In this document: one piece after another, positions 9,813-18,964 of the stretch
How positions within the stretch are numbered: position 1 is the stretch's first letter
How the letters are laid out: each line of letters starts with the position of its first letter
Notes under the pieces: generated by a model
Database searches by the model: none
Told to the model about the DNA's origin: nothing
Seen by the model: the letters and a program-made list of their open reading frames with translations, nothing else
Program-made: the position numbers and the translations under genes
DNA from: Pseudomonas anguilliseptica
GTDB lineage: Bacteria; Pseudomonadota; Gammaproteobacteria; Pseudomonadales; Pseudomonadaceae
Length of the DNA stretch: 64,000 nt
NCBI RefSeq assembly: GCF_021375795.1
Contig: NZ_JAEIOI010000002.1
Location: 1 to 64,000 of the forward strand
Direction: 5' to 3'

Positions 9813-10997
9813 ATGCAAACCACTGCAAATGTCCCGCGCCCGGGTGGATCGGTTTGGACCGACCCCAAGGTGCGTGCCTGGCTATTTCAAATTCTTGCCG
9901 TTATCGCCGTTGTGGCGCTCGGCTGGTTTCTGTTTGACAACACCCAGACCAACCTGGAAAAACGCGGGATTACCTCCGGCTTTTCCTTCCTTAATAACAG
10001 CGCCGGTTTCGGCATTGCCCAGCACTTGATCGACTACAACGAAAGCAACTCCTATGGGCGTGTTTTCGTGGTGGGTTTGCTCAATACCCTGTTGGTGTCG
10101 GTGATCGGTATCGTCTTTGCGACCCTGTTGGGGTTCTTGCTGGGTGTGGCGCGCTTGTCGCCCAACTGGCTGGTCAGCAAGCTGGCCGCCGTGTACATCG
10201 AAACCTTCCGTAATATCCCACCGCTGCTGCAGATATTCTTCTGGTACTTCGCTGTCATGCTCTCGCTGCCGGGACCGCGGCAGAGCCTGGGCGTTGGCGA
10301 CACTTTCTTCCTCAACAGCCGTGGCCTGTATATGCCGGCCCCCAGTCCGACCGACAGCTTTGCGCTGTTTTCCGGTGCGCTGATTGTGGCAATTATCGGG
10401 GTGGTGCTGTTTTCGCGCTGGTCGAAGGCGCGTTTCGAGGCGACCGGCCAGCTGTTTCCGGTTTCCCTGGGCGCTATTCCGCTGCTGATCGGCCTGCCAG
10501 GGCTGGCGATTCTGCTGGGCGGCAATCCGTTGCAGTGGAGCGTGCCAGAGCTGACCGGCTTCAACTTCCGTGGCGGCTGGGTGCTGATTCCCGAGCTGAT
10601 GGCGCTGACCCTGGCGCTGACCATCTACACCGCGGCCTTTATTGCCGAGAACGTGCGCTCCGGGATCATGGCCGTCAGTCACGGGCAGACCGAGGCGGCG
10701 CGCTCGTTGGGCCTGCCTGCTGGTAAGACCCTGCGTCTGGTGATCATTCCGCAGGCGCTGCGGGTGATCATTCCGCCGTTGACCAGCCAATACCTGAACC
10801 TGGCGAAAAACTCCTCGCTGGCCGCCGGTATCGGCTATCCGGACATGGTCTCGCTGTTCGCTGGCACGGTGCTCAATCAGACCGGTCAGGCCATCGAGGT
10901 GATTGCCATCACGATGAGCGTGTACCTGGCGATCAGCATCAGCATTTCCATGCTGATGAACTGGTACAACAAGCGCATTGCGCTGATCGAGCGGTAA
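9813..10997 (+). CDS. aapQ: General L-amino-acid ABC transporter permease AapQ
   Basis: A 394-aa inner-membrane protein of the HisM/ArtQ family in the long Aap form, with about eight hydrophobic segments. The EAA loop that docks on the ATPase is at about residues 291-312 (TEAARSLGLPAGKTLRLVIIPQ). The central insert between membrane helices (~130-220) is typical of AapQ rather than of short polar amino-acid permeases. It pairs with AapM. It starts 15 bp after the intercistronic hairpin and ends 9 bp before aapM. Confidence 0.95.
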   Translation: MQTTANVPRPGGSVWTDPKVRAWLFQILAVIAVVALGWFLFDNTQTNLEKRGITSGFSFLNNSAGFGIAQHLIDYNESNSYGRVFVVGLLNTLLVSVIGIVFATLLGFLLGVARLSPNWLVSKLAAVYIETFRNIPPLLQIFFWYFAVMLSLPGPRQSLGVGDTFFLNSRGLYMPAPSPTDSFALFSGALIVAIIGVVLFSRWSKARFEATGQLFPVSLGAIPLLIGLPGLAILLGGNPLQWSVPELTGFNFRGGWVLIPELMALTLALTIYTAAFIAENVRSGIMAVSHGQTEAARSLGLPAGKTLRLVIIPQALRVIIPPLTSQYLNLAKNSSLAAGIGYPDMVSLFAGTVLNQTGQAIEVIAITMSVYLAISISISMLMNWYNKRIALIER

Positions 10998-11006
10998 GGA
11001 GCAGCC

Positions 11007-12104
11007 ATGCAAACTCATACATTCAAACCTGATCTACCACCACCGGCGATGAGCGTCGGCGTGGTCGGCTGGCTGCGCAGTAATCTGTTCTCCAGCTGGT
11101 TCAACACACTGCTGACACTGTTCGCCGTCTACCTGGTTTGGCTGATGCTGCCACCGCTGATTCAGTGGGCTTTCATCAATGCCGACTGGACCGGCACCAC
11201 CCGTGCTGACTGCACCAGCGGCGGAGCCTGCTGGGTGTTTGTGCAGCAACGTTTTGGCCAGTTCATGTACGGCTTCTACCCAACTGAGCTGCGCTGGCGG
11301 GTGGATACCACGCTGTGGTTGGCGATCATCGGTGCTGCACCGCTGTTCGTCTCGCTGATGCCGCGCAAGGCGCTGTATGGCCTCTGCTTCCTGGTGGTGT
11401 ACCCGGTGCTGGCCTTCTGGCTGCTGCACGGCGGCTTCTTCGGCATGTCGACTGTGCCGACCAGCCAGTGGGGCGGCCTGATGTTGACTCTGGTGATCGC
11501 TGCTGTCGGCATCGCCGGTGCCTTGCCGCTGGGCATTCTGCTGGCGCTGGGACGGCGCTCGGACATGCCGGCGATCCGTGTGATCTGCGTGACCTTCATC
11601 GAGTTCTGGCGCGGCGTGCCGTTGATTACCGTGCTGTTCATGTCCTCGGTGATGCTGCCGCTGTTCCTGCCGGAAGGCCTGTCCTTCGACAAACTGATGC
11701 GTGCACTGATCGGGGTGATCCTGTTCCAGTCGGCCTATATCGCTGAAGTGGTGCGCGGTGGTCTGCAAGCCATTCCCAAAGGCCAGTACGAAGCCGCAGC
11801 GGCCATGGGCCTGGGTTACTGGCGGATGATGGGCCTGGTGATCCTGCCGCAAGCCCTGAAGCTGGTGATCCCCGGCATCGTCAACACCTTTATTGCGCTG
11901 TTCAAGGACACCAGCCTAGTGATCATCATCGGCCTGTTCGACCTGCTCAACAGCATCAAGCAAGCCACCACCGATCCAGCCTGGCTGGGCATGGCCACTG
12001 AAGGCTATGTGTTCGCCGCGCTGATTTTCTGGATTTTCTGTTTTGGTATGTCCCGCTATTCCCAGAGTCTGGAGAGAAAGCTGGACACCGGCCACAAGCG
12101 TTAG
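11007..12104 (+). CDS. aapM: General L-amino-acid ABC transporter permease AapM
   Basis: A 365-aa inner-membrane permease, the partner of AapQ. A first membrane helix at ~35-55 is followed by a periplasmic loop with two Cys (DCTSGGACW). Then come further helices and the EAA loop at ~258-280 (YEAAAAMGLGYWRMMGLVILPQ). IEFWRGVPLITVLFM is a conserved family segment. AAGGAG just before the ATG serves as the ribosome-binding site, and aapP follows after 9 bp. Confidence 0.95.
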   Translation: MQTHTFKPDLPPPAMSVGVVGWLRSNLFSSWFNTLLTLFAVYLVWLMLPPLIQWAFINADWTGTTRADCTSGGACWVFVQQRFGQFMYGFYPTELRWRVDTTLWLAIIGAAPLFVSLMPRKALYGLCFLVVYPVLAFWLLHGGFFGMSTVPTSQWGGLMLTLVIAAVGIAGALPLGILLALGRRSDMPAIRVICVTFIEFWRGVPLITVLFMSSVMLPLFLPEGLSFDKLMRALIGVILFQSAYIAEVVRGGLQAIPKGQYEAAAAMGLGYWRMMGLVILPQALKLVIPGIVNTFIALFKDTSLVIIIGLFDLLNSIKQATTDPAWLGMATEGYVFAALIFWIFCFGMSRYSQSLERKLDTGHKR

Positions 12105-12113
12105 GAGTGAATC

Positions 12114-12875
12114 ATGAGTGAAGCAATCAAGCAGCCCAGCGCCGAGCCGATGATCCTGCTGCAAGGCGTGAACAAGTGGTACGGCCAGTTCCATGTGCTC
12201 AAGGACATCAACCTGAGCGTGCAGCAAGGTGAGCGTATCGTGCTGTGCGGGCCATCTGGCTCGGGCAAATCGACCACCATTCGCTGCATCAACCGTCTGG
12301 AAGAGCATCAGCAGGGGCGCATCATCGTTGATGGCACCGAGCTGACCCACGACCTCAAGCACATCGAAGCGGTACGTCGCGAAGTCGGCATGGTGTTCCA
12401 GCACTTCAACCTGTTCCCGCACCTGACCGTGCTGCAGAACTGCACGCTGGCGCCGATGTGGGTGCGCAAGATGCCCAAGCGCCAAGCCGAGGAAATTGCC
12501 ATGCACTTCCTTGAGCGTGTGCGTATTCCGGAGCAGGCGAACAAATACCCAGGCCAGCTTTCTGGTGGTCAGCAACAGCGTGTGGCGATTGCCCGTGCGC
12601 TGTGCATGAAACCAAAGATCATGCTGTTCGACGAGCCGACCTCGGCACTCGATCCGGAAATGGTCAAGGAAGTGCTGGATACCATGATCGGCCTGGCCGA
12701 AGACGGCATGACCATGCTCTGCGTAACCCACGAAATGGGCTTTGCCCGCACCGTGGCGAACCGGGTGATCTTTATGGACAAGGGCGAGATCGTTGAGCAG
12801 AACGATCCGGATACCTTCTTTACCAACCCACAGAACGAACGCACCAAGCTGTTCCTCAGCCAGATCATTCACTGA
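12114..12875 (+). CDS. aapP: General L-amino-acid ABC transporter ATP-binding protein
   Basis: A 253-aa ABC ATPase. Walker A is GPSGSGKST (45-53), the Q-loop lies in [12 protein letters not shown], the signature is [15 protein letters not shown] (~148), and Walker B is [14 protein letters not shown] (~170) with the switch His in CVTHEMG. It belongs to the polar amino-acid GlnQ/HisP family and energises AapQM. It is the last gene of the operon; two hairpin terminators follow. Confidence 0.96.
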   Translation: MSEAIKQPSAEPMILLQGVNKWYGQFHVLKDINLSVQQGERIVLCGPSGSGKSTTIRCINRLEEHQQGRIIVDGTELTHDLKHIEAVRREVGMVFQHFNLFPHLTVLQNCTLAPMWVRKMPKRQAEEIAMHFLERVRIPEQANKYPGQLSGGQQQRVAIARALCMKPKIMLFDEPTSALDPEMVKEVLDTMIGLAEDGMTMLCVTHEMGFARTVANRVIFMDKGEIVEQNDPDTFFTNPQNERTKLFLSQIIH

Positions 12876-12886
12876 GTTTCAGCGGT

Positions 12887-12911
12887 AAAAAAATGGCCGG
12901 GAGCCATTTTC
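12887..12911 (+). terminator. Hairpin terminator downstream of aapP
   Basis: AAAATGGC and GCCATTTT pair around a short CGGGA loop directly after the aapP stop. The A and T bases are largely part of the stem, so this is weaker than the next hairpin. Confidence 0.65.
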
Positions 12912-12943
12912 AACGTCGCGTAGCCGCCAGGGATGGCAGGCAT

Positions 12944-12975
12944 AAAAAAGGGAGCCCTCGGGCTCCCTTTTTTAT
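12944..12975. terminator. Bidirectional terminator between aapP and the META lipoprotein gene
   Basis: AAGGGAGCCC and GGGCTCCCTT form a stem with a very short CTC-type loop, flanked by A6 and T6. It suits both convergent genes. Confidence 0.9.
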
Positions 12976-12989
12976 CTGACGCAAAATGC

Positions 12990-13394
12990 TTACTTGTCTT
13001 CTGACCACAGGCGCAGCGGCTTGCCTTCGGTGGGCCACAGGCGCAGTTGCCCTGTGGGCGAAAAGTCCCAGCGCTGTACCTGACTCAGGCTTTCGAGAAA
13101 GCGGGTTTCCTGTTCCATCAGCGCCGGTGCACACATCTTGCGAGTGCTGCCTGGCGTGCTGATGCTGAGTTTTTTGCCGTCCAGGCGGTAGTTGGCGAAC
13201 CAGTGGTTGCAGCCGGCATTGCCATAGGCCCGACCATCGTCAGCCAGGGTAATGCTCAGGTAGCTACGGTCGATCAACGGACGCTCACCAATCCACTCCA
13301 CCCGGTAGCTGTGCTCGGTTTCCAGTTGTGGGCCGGGTGCGGCGCAGCCGGTGAGGCCGAGGGCCAGCAGGCTGATGGTCAGAAGTCGGTTCAT
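12990..13394 (-). CDS. META-domain lipoprotein (HslJ-like)
   Basis: A 134-aa protein. The signal peptide ends in a lipobox, LALGLTGC, giving Cys 17 or so as the lipidated residue. The rest contains META/HslJ-type features: ITLADDGRAYGNAGCNHWFANY and MCAPALMEQETRFLESL. These domains occur in envelope stress lipoproteins and have no known enzyme activity. The ATG at 13394 is fixed by AGGAGG seven bases upstream; an upstream GTG/ATG extension is unlikely. It lies 20 bp after the next gene upstream and is probably co-transcribed with it. Confidence 0.85.
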   Translation of the reverse strand: MNRLLTISLLALGLTGCAAPGPQLETEHSYRVEWIGERPLIDRSYLSITLADDGRAYGNAGCNHWFANYRLDGKKLSISTPGSTRKMCAPALMEQETRFLESLSQVQRWDFSPTGQLRLWPTEGKPLRLWSEDK

Positions 13395-13414
13395 ATAGCC
13401 TCCTGGGGTGCGGC

Positions 13415-13843
13415 TTATTTTTGGCATTTAGGGCATAGGTGCTTGGCGTTATGCGACTGCCAGCCCAGCTCTTTGATGCGCGCTTCGGCCGCTGGGGCCT
13501 GGGCCTTCTTGCCGAGGGCGGCATCGACGGCAAACTCGAAATCGAGCTGGGCATTGCAGCTGTCGCAGTTGACCTGCCAATTGAAGATCGCCAGCTCCTT
13601 GAATGCCGGGCCGGTGGCCACAGCGACCCATTGGCCGCGCGGGTTGATCAGGTGGCGCACATTGTCGGCCTGCAAGCGCATGGACAGCTCGCGGCTGCCC
13701 TTGAGGGTGACCAGCAGGGTGTCGCCGCTCTTGATCGAGCCACCATTGCCGGTGACCTGATAACGGCCAGGGGCCAGTGCGCGGCATTCGATCAGCGTGT
13801 GTTCAGGGTTGAGCAGGTTGTAGCGAAAGTCGTGTTCAGCCAT
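13415..13843 (-). CDS. Conserved hypothetical protein with two CxxC pairs
   Basis: A 142-aa soluble protein with no signal or membrane segment. Residues ~90-95 hold CDSC and the extreme C terminus LCPKC, together a likely structural zinc site. The middle is beta-rich (RYQVTGNGGSIKSGDTLLVTLKG). The ATG at 13843 is supported by TTGGAGG. It sits between gacS and the META lipoprotein on the same strand. I do not recognise a named family. Confidence 0.7.
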   Translation of the reverse strand: MAEHDFRYNLLNPEHTLIECRALAPGRYQVTGNGGSIKSGDTLLVTLKGSRELSMRLQADNVRHLINPRGQWVAVATGPAFKELAIFNWQVNCDSCNAQLDFEFAVDAALGKKAQAPAAEARIKELGWQSHNAKHLCPKCQK

Positions 13844-13872
13844 GGAGCCTCCAAGTAGGCGCAAATGCTAAC

Positions 13873-13894
13873 ACGCAGCCGTCATGTGCTGCGT
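13873..13894 (-). terminator. Possible weak terminator downstream of gacS
   Basis: ACGCAGC and GCTGCGT form a 7-bp stem with an 8-nt loop in the 63-bp gap after the gacS stop. A short T-containing stretch follows in the direction of gacS transcription but no proper T-run. Confidence 0.4.
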
Positions 13895-13906
13895 TGGCCG
13901 ACCGTC

Positions 13907-16657
13907 TCAGGCGCTGACTTGCGCCTCAAGGGCCAGTCGTTCGATGGCGGCATCCAGCTCATCCAGGGCTTGCTGGGCGGCCGGGTCGTTCTGTTTCAGC
14001 AGGGTTTCACTGCGCTGACAGGCGGCGCGCAACTGCGGCACGCCGCAATAGCGCGTAGCCCCGTGCAGGCGGTGCACCCGCTCAATCAGACTGTTGCGCT
14101 CGCCACTGTCGCGCGCCTGGCGAATGGCTTGGCGGTCGCCAGGCAGGCCGGCCAGCAGCATGCTCAGCATATCGGCGGCCAGGTCAGCCTTGCCGGCTGC
14201 CAGGCGCAGGCCTTCTTCAGCATCCAGTACGCTCAGGCTGTGCTGCACCTTGCCTGCGCTGGGAGGCTCGACGCTCTGGTTGCGCAGGGCCAGACCGGTC
14301 CACTTGAGCACCACCTGGGCCAGCTGGCGTTCGCTGATCGGCTTGGTCAGGTAGTCATCCAGGCCGCTTTGCAGCAGGGCGCGTTTTTCGTTGGCCAAGG
14401 CGTGGGCGGTCAGGGCTACGATCGGCACCGGGCTGCGGCCGTTCTCGCTTTCCTGCAGGCGAATCGCTTCGGTCGCTTGGCGGCCATCCATGCCAGGCAT
14501 CTGCACGTCCATAAAAATCAGGTCGAAGACATGCTCGGCGGCTTTTTCCACGGCTTCATAGCCGCTGTTGGCGATGCTGACCTGGGCGCCCATGTCGTCG
14601 AGCAGGGTTTGTACGAGCAGCAGGTTGGCCGGGTTGTCGTCGACACAGAGAACCTGCGGTGCTCGGCTGGGGGCGCTCTGTGGGCTGTCCGTGCGCTGCT
14701 GGCGTGGGCTGATCAGTTCAGCCAGGGCGCGCTGCAGCTTACGTGTGCAGGCCGGTTTGGCCTGCAGTTGGCTGTAGGCGTTCGGGAGCAGGCCGTGGTA
14801 CAGCGTTTGTTCGGTGGTGGGGCACAGCAACAGGGTTTTGCAGGCCTGGTGTTCGAGTTCCCAGATGCGTTGACCGAGGCGATCCGGTGGCAGGGTCTGG
14901 GTACTGACGCCGAGCACGGCCAGTTCGATCGGCTGGCTGCTGTGCCGGGCTTCGGCGACGGCCAGCAGCAGGTTGTCGAGGTTGTCGAAATCGCTGACCT
15001 GCAAACCACAATCTTCCAGTTGATGCAGTAGGGCCTGGCGTGCCAGTTCGTGGCTTTCCAGAATCGCCACACGCCGGCCAAGCAGCGGCGGCCGCGGCAG
15101 GTCTTCGGCGTCGTCACGGGCCTTGGGCAGGCTCAGGCTGATCCAGAACTCCGAGCCTTGTTCAGGCGTGCTGTCGACGCCGATCTCACCGCCCATCTGT
15201 TCGATCAGGCGCTTGGAAATCACCAGGCCCAGGCCGGTGCCGCCGGCCTGACGGCTGAGCGAGTTGTCGGCCTGGCTGAAGGCCTGGAACAGCTCGCGCA
15301 GGTCTTCATCGGAGAGGCCGATGCCGGTGTCTTGCACGCTGATGCGCAGCTGCGCGCGATCGGCGTTTTCGTCCTCGAGCATGGCGCGAATCACGATGGT
15401 GCCGGCACGGGTGAACTTGATCGCGTTGCTCACCAGGTTGGTCAGCACCTGCTTGAGCCGCAGCGGGTCACCGATCAGCGACAGCGGCGTGTCACGGTAG
15501 ACCAGGCTGAGCAGCTCCAGCTGTTTGGCGTGGGCGGCGGGGGCGAGGATGGTCAGGGTGTCCTGCAGCAGGTCGCGCAGGTTGAACGGAATATTTTCCA
15601 GTACCAGCTTGCCGGCCTCGATTTTCGAGAAATCGAGAATCTCGTTGATGATCGCCAGCAGGCTGTCGGCGGATTTTTCGATGGTGCCCAGGTAATCCTG
15701 CTGGCGCGGGGTCAGTTCGCTTTTCTGTAGCAGATTGGTAAAGCCGAGGATGCCGTTGAGTGGGGTGCGGATCTCGTGGCTCATATTGGCGAGGAACTCG
15801 GATTTGATCCGACTGGCCTCTAGGGCCTCCTTGCGCGCCAGGTCCAGCTCGATGTTCTGGATTTCGATGGTTTCCAGGTTCTGCCGCACGTCTTCGGTGG
15901 CCTGGTCGACGCTGTGTTGCAGTTCTTCCTGGGCGTTCTGCAGCGACTCGGCCATGCGGTTGATGCCCGAGGCCAGCTCGTCCAGCTCATGACTGCCGAG
16001 TGGCGGCAGGCGGGTTTCCAGATGGCCGTCTTTTAGCTGGGCGACGCTCTGTTTGATCTGTCGCAGCGGGTCGTTGATGGTGCGGCTCATACGCACGGCG
16101 AGCAGGGCGGTGACCATCAGCCCGGTGGCAATCAGCAGCAGGCTGGCCAGCAGGCTGCGGTAGCCGCTGAGCAGGGTGCTGTGATGCGACAGCTCCAGCT
16201 CGACCCAGCCGAGCAGCTGGGTGCCGGGTTCGCTGAACGTACTGCCGGTCAGACTCAGGTGTTGCTGATACACCGGCATGAGAAAGCGTGTGGCGTCCTG
16301 GCTGCTGCTCTGTGCCGGCTGCTGTTCTTCGCCCATGGGCGAGGGCGTAAGCATGCGCGGGCCGGCATGGGCCAGTGGGCTGCGTTCCGGGGCTAGAAAA
16401 CTTACCGCGCGTACGTCCGGTTGCTCCAGAGCCTGGGTGGCGATGCGTTGTAGCAGCAGCGCATCACCAGCCCGCAAGGCGGGGGCGGCCAGGGGCGCGA
16501 GCTGTTCGCTGATCATGTGGCCGCGTTGCAGCAGTTGCCCCTGCAAGCCGGACAGCTGCACCCAGGTGAAGTAACCCCCCAGAACCAGCGCCAACAGGCT
16601 GGTGGGCAGCAGGGTGAGCATAAGCACACGGCCTTTGATGCCTAGATCCTTTAACAC
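13907..16657 (-). CDS. gacS: Hybrid sensor histidine kinase GacS (BarA family)
   Basis: A 916-aa unorthodox kinase at full family length. TM1 is at ~11-30, a periplasmic domain runs to ~165, TM2 is at ~168-188, and HAMP covers ~190-245. The dimerisation domain has the phospho-accepting His 294 in SHEIRTP. The ATPase domain shows N, G1 (DTGIGLS) and G2 (GGTGLGLVIS) boxes. A receiver at ~668-785 has its Asp in FMDVQMPGMDG, and a C-terminal Hpt carries the His in RVHRLHGATRYCG. GacS phosphorylates GacA, which drives rsmY/rsmZ transcription and controls secondary metabolism and biofilm. No frameshift is visible, notable because gacS often mutates in culture. It is divergent from pirR. Confidence 0.96.
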   Translation of the reverse strand: MLKDLGIKGRVLMLTLLPTSLLALVLGGYFTWVQLSGLQGQLLQRGHMISEQLAPLAAPALRAGDALLLQRIATQALEQPDVRAVSFLAPERSPLAHAGPRMLTPSPMGEEQQPAQSSSQDATRFLMPVYQQHLSLTGSTFSEPGTQLLGWVELELSHHSTLLSGYRSLLASLLLIATGLMVTALLAVRMSRTINDPLRQIKQSVAQLKDGHLETRLPPLGSHELDELASGINRMAESLQNAQEELQHSVDQATEDVRQNLETIEIQNIELDLARKEALEASRIKSEFLANMSHEIRTPLNGILGFTNLLQKSELTPRQQDYLGTIEKSADSLLAIINEILDFSKIEAGKLVLENIPFNLRDLLQDTLTILAPAAHAKQLELLSLVYRDTPLSLIGDPLRLKQVLTNLVSNAIKFTRAGTIVIRAMLEDENADRAQLRISVQDTGIGLSDEDLRELFQAFSQADNSLSRQAGGTGLGLVISKRLIEQMGGEIGVDSTPEQGSEFWISLSLPKARDDAEDLPRPPLLGRRVAILESHELARQALLHQLEDCGLQVSDFDNLDNLLLAVAEARHSSQPIELAVLGVSTQTLPPDRLGQRIWELEHQACKTLLLCPTTEQTLYHGLLPNAYSQLQAKPACTRKLQRALAELISPRQQRTDSPQSAPSRAPQVLCVDDNPANLLLVQTLLDDMGAQVSIANSGYEAVEKAAEHVFDLIFMDVQMPGMDGRQATEAIRLQESENGRSPVPIVALTAHALANEKRALLQSGLDDYLTKPISERQLAQVVLKWTGLALRNQSVEPPSAGKVQHSLSVLDAEEGLRLAAGKADLAADMLSMLLAGLPGDRQAIRQARDSGERNSLIERVHRLHGATRYCGVPQLRAACQRSETLLKQNDPAAQQALDELDAAIERLALEAQVSA

Positions 16658-16740
16658 GCGACGCCTCCTGGGGTGATATGTCGGCAGTGTAGCGATTCGG
16701 CGAGCGAGAATCTGTAGGTGAGTGCGGTACGAATAGTAGG

Positions 16741-16760
16741 TAGAATTATTATCATTTGAA
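16741..16760. promoter_or_regulatory. Fur box upstream of pirR
   Basis: TAGAATTATTATCATTTGAA, read on the other strand, gives AAATGATAATAATTC. It contains a perfect GATAAT hexamer flanked by partial matches to the 6-1-6 Fur consensus. It lies 13 bp upstream of the preferred GTG start of pirR and in the pirR-gacS divergent region. Iron repression of pirRS would fit its role. Confidence 0.65.
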
Positions 16761-16773
16761 TTGGTGCTACCCC

Positions 16774-17484
16774 GTGCTCTCCTGCCATTTTCCTGCTGCG
16801 CGCATTCTTCTGGTTGAAGACGATCCCCTGTTGGCCAGTCACATGCAGGGCAACCTGCAGGCGCGCGGCTATAACGTCAGCCTTAGCCAGGATGGCCGCG
16901 AGGGTTTGCGCCTGGCCAGCAGTGGAGCGTTTGACCTGGTTCTACTGGATATCCTGCTGCCTGGCATCAGCGGTTTGCAGGCGTTGCAACATCTGCGCGA
17001 GCGCCTGGGGGTGCCAGTGATTCTGATTTCGGCGCTGGGTGGCGAGCAGGACCGCATTGCTGGCTTCAGTCAAGGTGCTGACGACTACCTGGCCAAGCCC
17101 TTCAGCATGGATGAGTTGCATGTGCGGATTGCCGCCGTGTTGCGCCGGGTGGCCTATGAGCGACGTGAGCCGGTGCAGGCCAGCCTTGACCCGCAATTGC
17201 AGTTCGATGAGGCGCGTATGGATGTGTCGCGGCAGGGGCAGTGGGCCGAGTTGACCCACACCGAATTTCGCTTGCTTGAACTGTTTGTGCGTCATCCGGA
17301 AGGGCTGATGAGCAAGGCCTTTCTCTATCAGCAGGTGTTGCGCCGCGCCTATTCGCGACATGACCGCAGCCTAGATATGCATATCAGCCACGTGCGCCGC
17401 AAGTTGCAGGCTGTTGGCTATACCGCCGGGCGCCTGGAAACCGTGTGGGGCAAGGGATATCTGTTCACCCGTGAGGGTGCCTGA
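16774..17484 (+). CDS. pirR: Response regulator PirR (OmpR family)
   Basis: A ~236-aa regulator. The receiver domain (residues ~8-120) has the acidic pair in ILLVEDDPLL, the phosphorylated Asp in LVLLDILLPG, and the conserved Lys in LAKPFSMDEL. A winged-helix DNA-binding domain follows (~135-235; TEFRLLELFVRHPEG, HISHVRRKL, TVWGKGYLF). The GTG at 16774 is chosen because an in-frame TTG at 16756 overlaps the Fur box. It is 3 bp before pirS. By synteny and homology it activates the siderophore receptor gene pirA. Confidence 0.88.
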   Translation: MLSCHFPAARILLVEDDPLLASHMQGNLQARGYNVSLSQDGREGLRLASSGAFDLVLLDILLPGISGLQALQHLRERLGVPVILISALGGEQDRIAGFSQGADDYLAKPFSMDELHVRIAAVLRRVAYERREPVQASLDPQLQFDEARMDVSRQGQWAELTHTEFRLLELFVRHPEGLMSKAFLYQQVLRRAYSRHDRSLDMHISHVRRKLQAVGYTAGRLETVWGKGYLFTREGA

Positions 17485-17487
17485 GCC

Positions 17488-18828
17488 GTGCCGGGGCGTC
17501 ATTCGCTGTTCTGGCGGCTGGCTTTGCTGGTCCTGGCCTTTTGTCTACTGATCATCTGGGTCAGCTGGTCCTGGGGCGGGCGTATCGAATTTCGTGGCTA
17601 TTTGCTCAGCGAAGCGGCTCAGCAGCAATTGCTCGGCTATGCCGGTGAAGCCGAACAGGCTTGGCGCAGTGGCGGGGCCGCAGGCGTTGAGCGTTGGCAG
17701 GTGCAGATGCAGCAGCGCGAGTCGGTCTGGCTGAGGGTGGTTGGGCGTGATTTGCGCGCGCTGGGTACACAGGCCCTGAGCCTTGAGGAAACCGAGCGAC
17801 TGACAGCCATGCGCCGCATTGACTGGCCGATGAGCAAGCGCGCCAATGGCTTGCCAGTGCTTGTCTTGCCATTTCCGCAACAGCCTCTGGATGGCCAACT
17901 GGTAATCGAGTTGCCGGAGCGTTTTCTGCCGGAAGGCTTTACCTGGCACGCTCAGTTATTGGTGCACGGCTTGCTGCCCTGCGGGCTGGCGCTGCTGCTC
18001 TGTGCCTTGCTCTATCGCTTGCTGATTACCCCGCTGCAGCACCTGCGTGAGCAGGCCAACGCTCTGCGTGGGGAACAGCTGAGTGTACGCATGGCCAGCC
18101 AGATCAGTACCCGTCAGGATGAACTGGGCGAGCTGGGTCGTGCTTTCGACCACATGGCCGAGCGCTTGCAGGGCATGCTCAGCTTGCAGCGGCAGCTGTT
18201 GCGCGATCTTTCCCATGAGCTACGCACCCCCTTGAGCCGCTTGCGGGTGGCCTGTGAGAGTGGCCTGGATGCCGAGCCGCTGCGTCAGCGCCTGGAGCGC
18301 GAGGTCAGCGGCATGCAGTGCCTGGTGGATGACACCCTGGAGTTGATCTGGCTGGGTACCGAGCGTCCGCAGCCTGAGCTGGAGCCGATCAGCCTGCCGT
18401 CACTGTGGGCTTTGCTGGTCGAGGATGCCTGCTTCGAAAGTGGCTGGCCGCAGGCCCAGCTGCGTTGTCTGCTGCCTGATGACTGCTGCGTGCGTGGGCA
18501 CCTCAATGCCTTGGCGCAGGCGCTGGAGAACGGGTTGCGCAATGCCATTCGGCATTCTCCGGCAGGCGGGCTGATCAGCCTGGGTGGGCGCATGGAGCAG
18601 GGCGAGTGGCTGTTCTGGCTGGAGGATCAGGGCGGTGGCGTGGCGGCTGAGCAGCTGGAACAGATGTTCCTGCCGTTTATTCGTTTGTCAGCGGCTCGCC
18701 CCGGCGGTGATGGTTTTGGCCTGGGCCTGGCGATTGCCCGCAGCGCCATGCAGATGCAGGGCGGGGCGATGTGGGCCGAAAACACGGGTCAAGGTTTGCG
18801 CCTGAATTTTCGGCTGAAAAGTGTATAG
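17488..18828 (+). CDS. pirS: Sensor histidine kinase PirS
   Basis: A 446-aa membrane kinase. TM1 is at ~10-28, a periplasmic sensor of ~120 residues follows, then TM2 at ~158-180 and HAMP to ~230. The phospho-His is in DLSHELRTPLSRL (~242). The ATPase motifs include NGLRNAIRHSP (N box), EDQGGGV (G1) and GFGLGLAIARS (G2). It starts with GTG 3 bp after pirR, so the two are translationally coupled. The likely stimulus is a periplasmic ferric-siderophore or its uptake state, judged from the adjacent receptor gene. Confidence 0.9.
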   Translation: MPGRHSLFWRLALLVLAFCLLIIWVSWSWGGRIEFRGYLLSEAAQQQLLGYAGEAEQAWRSGGAAGVERWQVQMQQRESVWLRVVGRDLRALGTQALSLEETERLTAMRRIDWPMSKRANGLPVLVLPFPQQPLDGQLVIELPERFLPEGFTWHAQLLVHGLLPCGLALLLCALLYRLLITPLQHLREQANALRGEQLSVRMASQISTRQDELGELGRAFDHMAERLQGMLSLQRQLLRDLSHELRTPLSRLRVACESGLDAEPLRQRLEREVSGMQCLVDDTLELIWLGTERPQPELEPISLPSLWALLVEDACFESGWPQAQLRCLLPDDCCVRGHLNALAQALENGLRNAIRHSPAGGLISLGGRMEQGEWLFWLEDQGGGVAAEQLEQMFLPFIRLSAARPGGDGFGLGLAIARSAMQMQGGAMWAENTGQGLRLNFRLKSV

Positions 18829-18964
18829 ATTGTAAATGCACTTTACTCTCAAATAAGAATAAGTAGCATCTGCGCCGTTCCCGCGTACCGGTCGGGTTGG
18901 CGCAGCGCTTTGCTGTCAGCGCCTGAGCCTGGATGCGGACCATTCGCCACAGGAGAGGGTGTTC

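Noticed and set aside
13907..16657. Broken gacS
   Set aside because: All domains through the C-terminal Hpt are present in one uninterrupted frame of the expected length.
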